DNA of 64,000 bases from the NCBI GenBank assembly GCA_032164295.1, contig JAJHTX010000005.1, positions 2,046,001-2,110,000 on the forward strand, in the 5' to 3' direction. The stretch comes from Inonotus obliquus. Taxonomy: Eukaryota > Basidiomycota > Agaricomycetes > Hymenochaetales > Hymenochaetaceae. Shown one piece after another: positions 60,664 through 64,000 of this stretch. Under the pieces are notes generated by a model, which was not told the origin of the DNA, searched no databases, and saw only the letters and a program-made list of their open reading frames with translations. The position numbers and the translations under genes are program-made. Numbering within the stretch: the first letter of the stretch is position 1; each line of letters starts with the position of its first letter.

Positions 60664-62632
60664 TTAAGCAGCTTGGGCTGCAAGAGCACGGCATCGATCT
60701 TGCTGAGCGTTGCAGTCAGCGACAGTCAAATCGCCCTGGTTGCCTGATGCGTTTGCAGCATTGGCACATTCGTTGTTTTGGACATCACTACACACAAAAA
60801 TCATCATCCGTCATTAGTTCTTATATTCTCGTGACTCCAACTTAAATTCGGGTCGGAGGACTTACCAAGAGCGTCCAAGAGCATTAACGAGGTTGTTAAA
60901 CGCAGCGTTGCCATCTACCTGGAATTGTCCATTGCCGAGATCGGTTACTGCACGAGCTTGGACACCACCCAAAGCTTCATTGAAAGTCTGAAGGTTACCA
61001 CCTGTAGCACCAGTGTTGGCATTATCATCGGAGCCCGTGTTATCGTCCGCGTTCGCATCCGCAGCGGCGGTTTCAGTAGCTGCGGCTTCGGAGGCAGCCG
61101 CCGCCGTCGCTGTAGCAACAACAGTTTCGCTTGCAGCAGCACCGTCATCGGCATTCGCAGCGCCATCATCGGCGTTCGCAGCACCATCGTCCGCAGCACC
61201 ATCGTTGTTGGCAGCTCCCGAACCGGTTCCTGCGACCACATTTCCTTGGTCGTCAACAGCTTGGACGTCGACAAAGTTCGTTTGGATACCGAAGGCCGCG
61301 TTGAATGCGTCAGCCTACGAGTCATCAGTGAGTTCATATTTTGAGGTTTCTTTGGGTGAAAGCGAGGCGAGGAACGTACCTGAGCACCGGTCCTTGGGGT
61401 TGCGGCATCCGCAGCAGCGATGGCAGTCTGGCAAGTAGCCTTAGCAGTGTCGTCCGCACCACAGGTGTTCGTCAATGTGTCGCAAATGAACTGGGTGATA
61501 ATGCCAATGGCCTGTGCGGAACCATGGTTGAATGAAGCTAAGGAATTATGTTAGACAACCCCTTCTGCACAACTCTAACAAGTTTACCTTTGTCAACGGG
61601 CTGGAAGCTAGTCTCCGTCCTGCCTTCAAAGCCAACACCGAATTCGATTTCCGGAACAGAGCAAGAACCAAAGTCACCGATGCTTCCGCTTCCTGTCGTT
61701 CCCGTCGAGGTTGAAGTATCTGCGGCATCGGTAGCGGTAGCAGTCGCTGTCACGTCAACCACGTCGCTTGCAGTAGCAGTTGCTTCTGTAGCAGCAGCGT
61801 CATCACCCGATACTGTAACAGTCACGATAGTCTGTTATAGTGAAAGTATTAGGACGAGAAGCGGGTCGAGAGAAGCCAGAAGACTCACGCATTCGCCATC
61901 ATCCGTCGAGTCATCAGTGACCACGGCGGAGATACCGGTCGAGGCAGCAGCACCATCATCTACCGCTCCAGACGACCCGAGAGGAATCGTGTTAGCCTGG
62001 CTACCCCTCAAAACACTCGCTCCGAGCGCAGGGTCGAAGAAAATATCCGGATCATTGGCAGGATCCTGAGCCTGAACGAGGCCAACCAACTCTGCGTTCC
62101 TCGGGGCAGTCTGACAGAAGACTGAGTTCCTCCCCGTCGGAGGGTTCGTGGTGAAGTCCTAAAGAAAATGTGTGTTCAGTGCTGATTTGACTCGGATTCA
62201 AGAATTTACATACAGGAGGCGTGTTCTTCTCAACCTGTCGGAATTCGATGGCAAGGCTAATCAAGGTCTCGCTCGTCGCATCGTCAAATTGTTGAGCGGC
62301 ATCTAAATGCAATTACCCAGTAAACACTATAGTTCCCCAATAAGAAGACACATACCAATGATATCATCAGCCAGGTCTTGCTGGAGACATTCGCCAGCAG
62401 CGCCGAGCAAAGTTCCAGGACCACGTCCTGCAAGAACACCACAGACATCACCAGGGCAAGCCGCGGCAATTCGACTGAGCACTTCCGGATTTTCCTGACC
62501 AAAACGGCGTGGATGTAGGTAAACCGGCCTATTGTCCCGCTCAAGCCAACGGTAGCGGCCGAGTGCTTGGTCGGACACAGAGAGCAAAGAGAGCGCGATA
62601 GTAACAACGGAAACGAACTGCTTGTTCAACAT
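60664..62632 (-). CDS. secreted Ala/Thr/Asp-rich protein with conserved Cys-containing C-terminal domain
   Basis: Seven exons give 536 residues: 62632-62356, 62302-62214, 62158-61889, 61831-61588, 61537-61380, 61314-60866, 60787-60664. A signal peptide is clear (MLNKQFVSVVTIALSLLSVS, cut near ALG). A helical Cys-containing region follows (AAACPGDVCG; ECLQQDLADDIIG), then two low-complexity linkers: VTATATATDAADTST and tandem GAANADD units at about 61130-61210. The C-terminal domain is FNEALGGVQARAVTDLG, FNNLVNAL and a Cys pattern CDVQNNEC, DCNAQQDRC. This C-terminal domain recurs in many anonymous secreted basidiomycete proteins; no enzymatic motif is seen. It is likely a cell-wall or extracellular structural protein with O-glycosylated linkers. 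Confidence 0.85.
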
Positions 62633-63734
62633 GATGACTGTGCCGGCGTCGAATTAACGAATGACAATGAACACTGGATTTTACGCCTTAGTTCGTTTAA
62701 TAGTGAACGAGAGGTTGTGCAATGAATGGACTGCGGACACCAGGCCGAGAAACGCGAATGAACGAAATGTTGCAAGAGGAGTGTGGAGGAGAACAAAATG
62801 CCGTTCAACGACAAAAAGGAAGTGAAAGAGCAAGAAGGCGGGCGGAAGAAGGGGTAACGGGCAACGAAACGGTGAAGGGGAGTAAGGAAGGGACCGACGG
62901 TTCTTTATAGGGTTTACAAGGGTTTACATCGTTACCGGTTCTTGGTTTGCCGAAAATTAGTACAGAGAGAACCCTAGAGAAACATCCGAATCGCATACAG
63001 CATCGGAGGCTATAGCTCTTTGCAGATTCCGCCTGTTGCTAGCCCGACGCCATGTGTTCGGAGAAGGAAGGTTCATAGACGCTGACCTACACAACCATCC
63101 CGAGGTACCTGAGATACAAGGTCCGAGTTGTCAAGGACAGAGAGAGCGACCAAGTGTGAATTCGTGATCGTTGCCTTGAATCACCAAAAATCCATAAAGT
63201 AGATCACCCACTCGGCGGATTGTCGCTCATTTAGGAACAGAACATGCGATCAGAATAATGAGCTGAAGATGACTTCTTGGCCGTAAGTCACAGGAGTCGT
63301 TGAAACCGTCAGCTAGACTGACGACTACCGTACATTATTCTTCGACGACCGATGGTGAGCGTGTACTGAGCGAGGGTTTTGTTGTGAACAACTGACATGG
63401 TCGTCCATAACATCAATTCCAGCCAAGAGATTCCTTTCAGTCACGGGACCGTTCCCTCTACATTATTCGCTCACACGGAATTATTTTCGTCACAACTTGC
63501 TGCGAGAGCGGCGATAGATACAGACAACTCGACGTGAAAAAATACGACAATTCATAATGACAGAAGATTTAAAATACAACGAAAATACAGACTATTTTGG
63601 CATCACCTTCGGCACTTCATCCTAACGTAACAAGCACCATTTCCACCTCCGTCGGGTAGCAACAGCGTCCAGGAACGACTATTCACCAATATCGCGGACA
63701 AGGACACGACCAAAGATTCAGCAATTTTCGGAAA
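62633..63734. promoter_or_regulatory. upstream region of the secreted-protein gene
   Basis: There are 1.1 kb without coding. On the minus strand a TATA-like CTATAAAG lies at 62903-62910, about 270 bp before the ATG, which would imply a long 5' UTR. I recognise nothing else. Confidence 0.4.
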
Positions 63735-64000
63735 TCAGGCCCAGCGGGGATCGCCACGTCCCACGACCTTCCTCGAGCCCGGGAACTTGAACTTTACAAA
63801 GGTCTGAGCTCTTGTAAGAAGTGATGGCTTCCGAACAACATCGTGTGTTCGAATGCACACGCCGTATCCTCGATGACTTGAGATGGGATTCGACACTGTC
63901 GACCGACGTTGAGGTTTCTTGACATCCACAAACGTCCAAGTGTCATTTGTTTTCCCTACACCTTCTAAGGGATTATTCTTCCACTCCGCCTGGGCGTGGG
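63735..64000 (-). CDS. 3' end of an unidentified gene
   Basis: An open minus-strand frame enters from the right edge and stops at 63735. It reads AEWKNNPLEGV, then DTWTFVDVKKPQRRSTVSN, GYGVCIRTHDVV and a basic C-terminus GSRKVVGRGDPRWA. It is about 88 residues of basic, soluble protein. I recognise no domain; the rest of the gene is outside the window. Confidence 0.5.
   Translation of the reverse strand, partial: HAQAEWKNNPLEGVGKTNDTWTFVDVKKPQRRSTVSNPISSHRGYGVCIRTHDVVRKPSLLTRAQTFVKFKFPGSRKVVGRGDPRWA

Overview
This window is nuclear DNA from a basidiomycete fungus, most likely an Agaricomycete. The genes are dense and broken by many short introns, mostly about 50-60 nt. The gene set is also typical of that group: an HSPA12-type Hsp70, a DUF6533 seven-pass membrane protein, an F-box protein of the expanded mushroom type, and a secreted Ala/Thr-rich protein with a Cys-containing C-terminal domain. 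I cannot name the species from sequence alone. The gene models were assembled by reading exons and splice sites by eye. For most multi-exon genes the exon lengths sum to an exact multiple of three and give a protein of the expected family length.

Layout. 1-769: 5' part of a DUF4140/DUF4139 gene (minus) leaving the left edge. 1100-5550: AT-rich spacer, then decayed retroelement sequence. 6089-7974: proline iminopeptidase (plus), tail to tail with a SUN-domain nuclear envelope gene (8457-11526, minus). 12902-18345: an HSPA12-like Hsp70 whose last exon reads on into a tail of about 1030 residues (minus). It is divergent from a coiled-coil protein gene (18553-20157, plus). 20367-22606: CCT5, divergent from a PP2A catalytic subunit gene (22782-24074). 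24584-36190: an 11.6-kb repeat island bounded by a nearly identical 1.75-kb inverted repeat. It contains a fold-back element with about 335-bp terminal inverted repeats, two 1.5-kb direct repeats saturated with the words CGGTA/TACCG, a 216-bp tandem duplication, and a non-LTR-like copy interrupted by another insertion.

Right half: a 4-coumarate-CoA-ligase-like enzyme with a peroxisomal C-terminus (36339-38583, minus); a 2533-residue UNC80-like protein (39077-47324, minus); a DUF6533 membrane protein (48709-50834, plus); an F-box protein (52509-54648, plus); a methionine/L-type amino-acid permease (56607-58863, minus) divergent from a small PPxY membrane protein (59227-59624, plus); a secreted protein (60664-62632, minus); and the 3' end of an unknown gene at the right edge.

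The genes are mostly unrelated housekeeping functions, as is normal in fungi. The one pair that suggests a shared job is the permease and the PPxY protein, because fungal permease turnover uses PPxY adaptors of the Rsp5 ubiquitin ligase. The most unusual single observation is the Hsp70 fused in frame to a long RAPS-repeat, charged-coil and glycine-rich tail. Several splice features also stand out: a GA where a GT donor is needed at the active-site codon of the peptidase, a PP2A stop codon alone in its own exon, a 9-nt micro-exon in the permease and 12/14-nt micro-exons in the DUF6533 gene.
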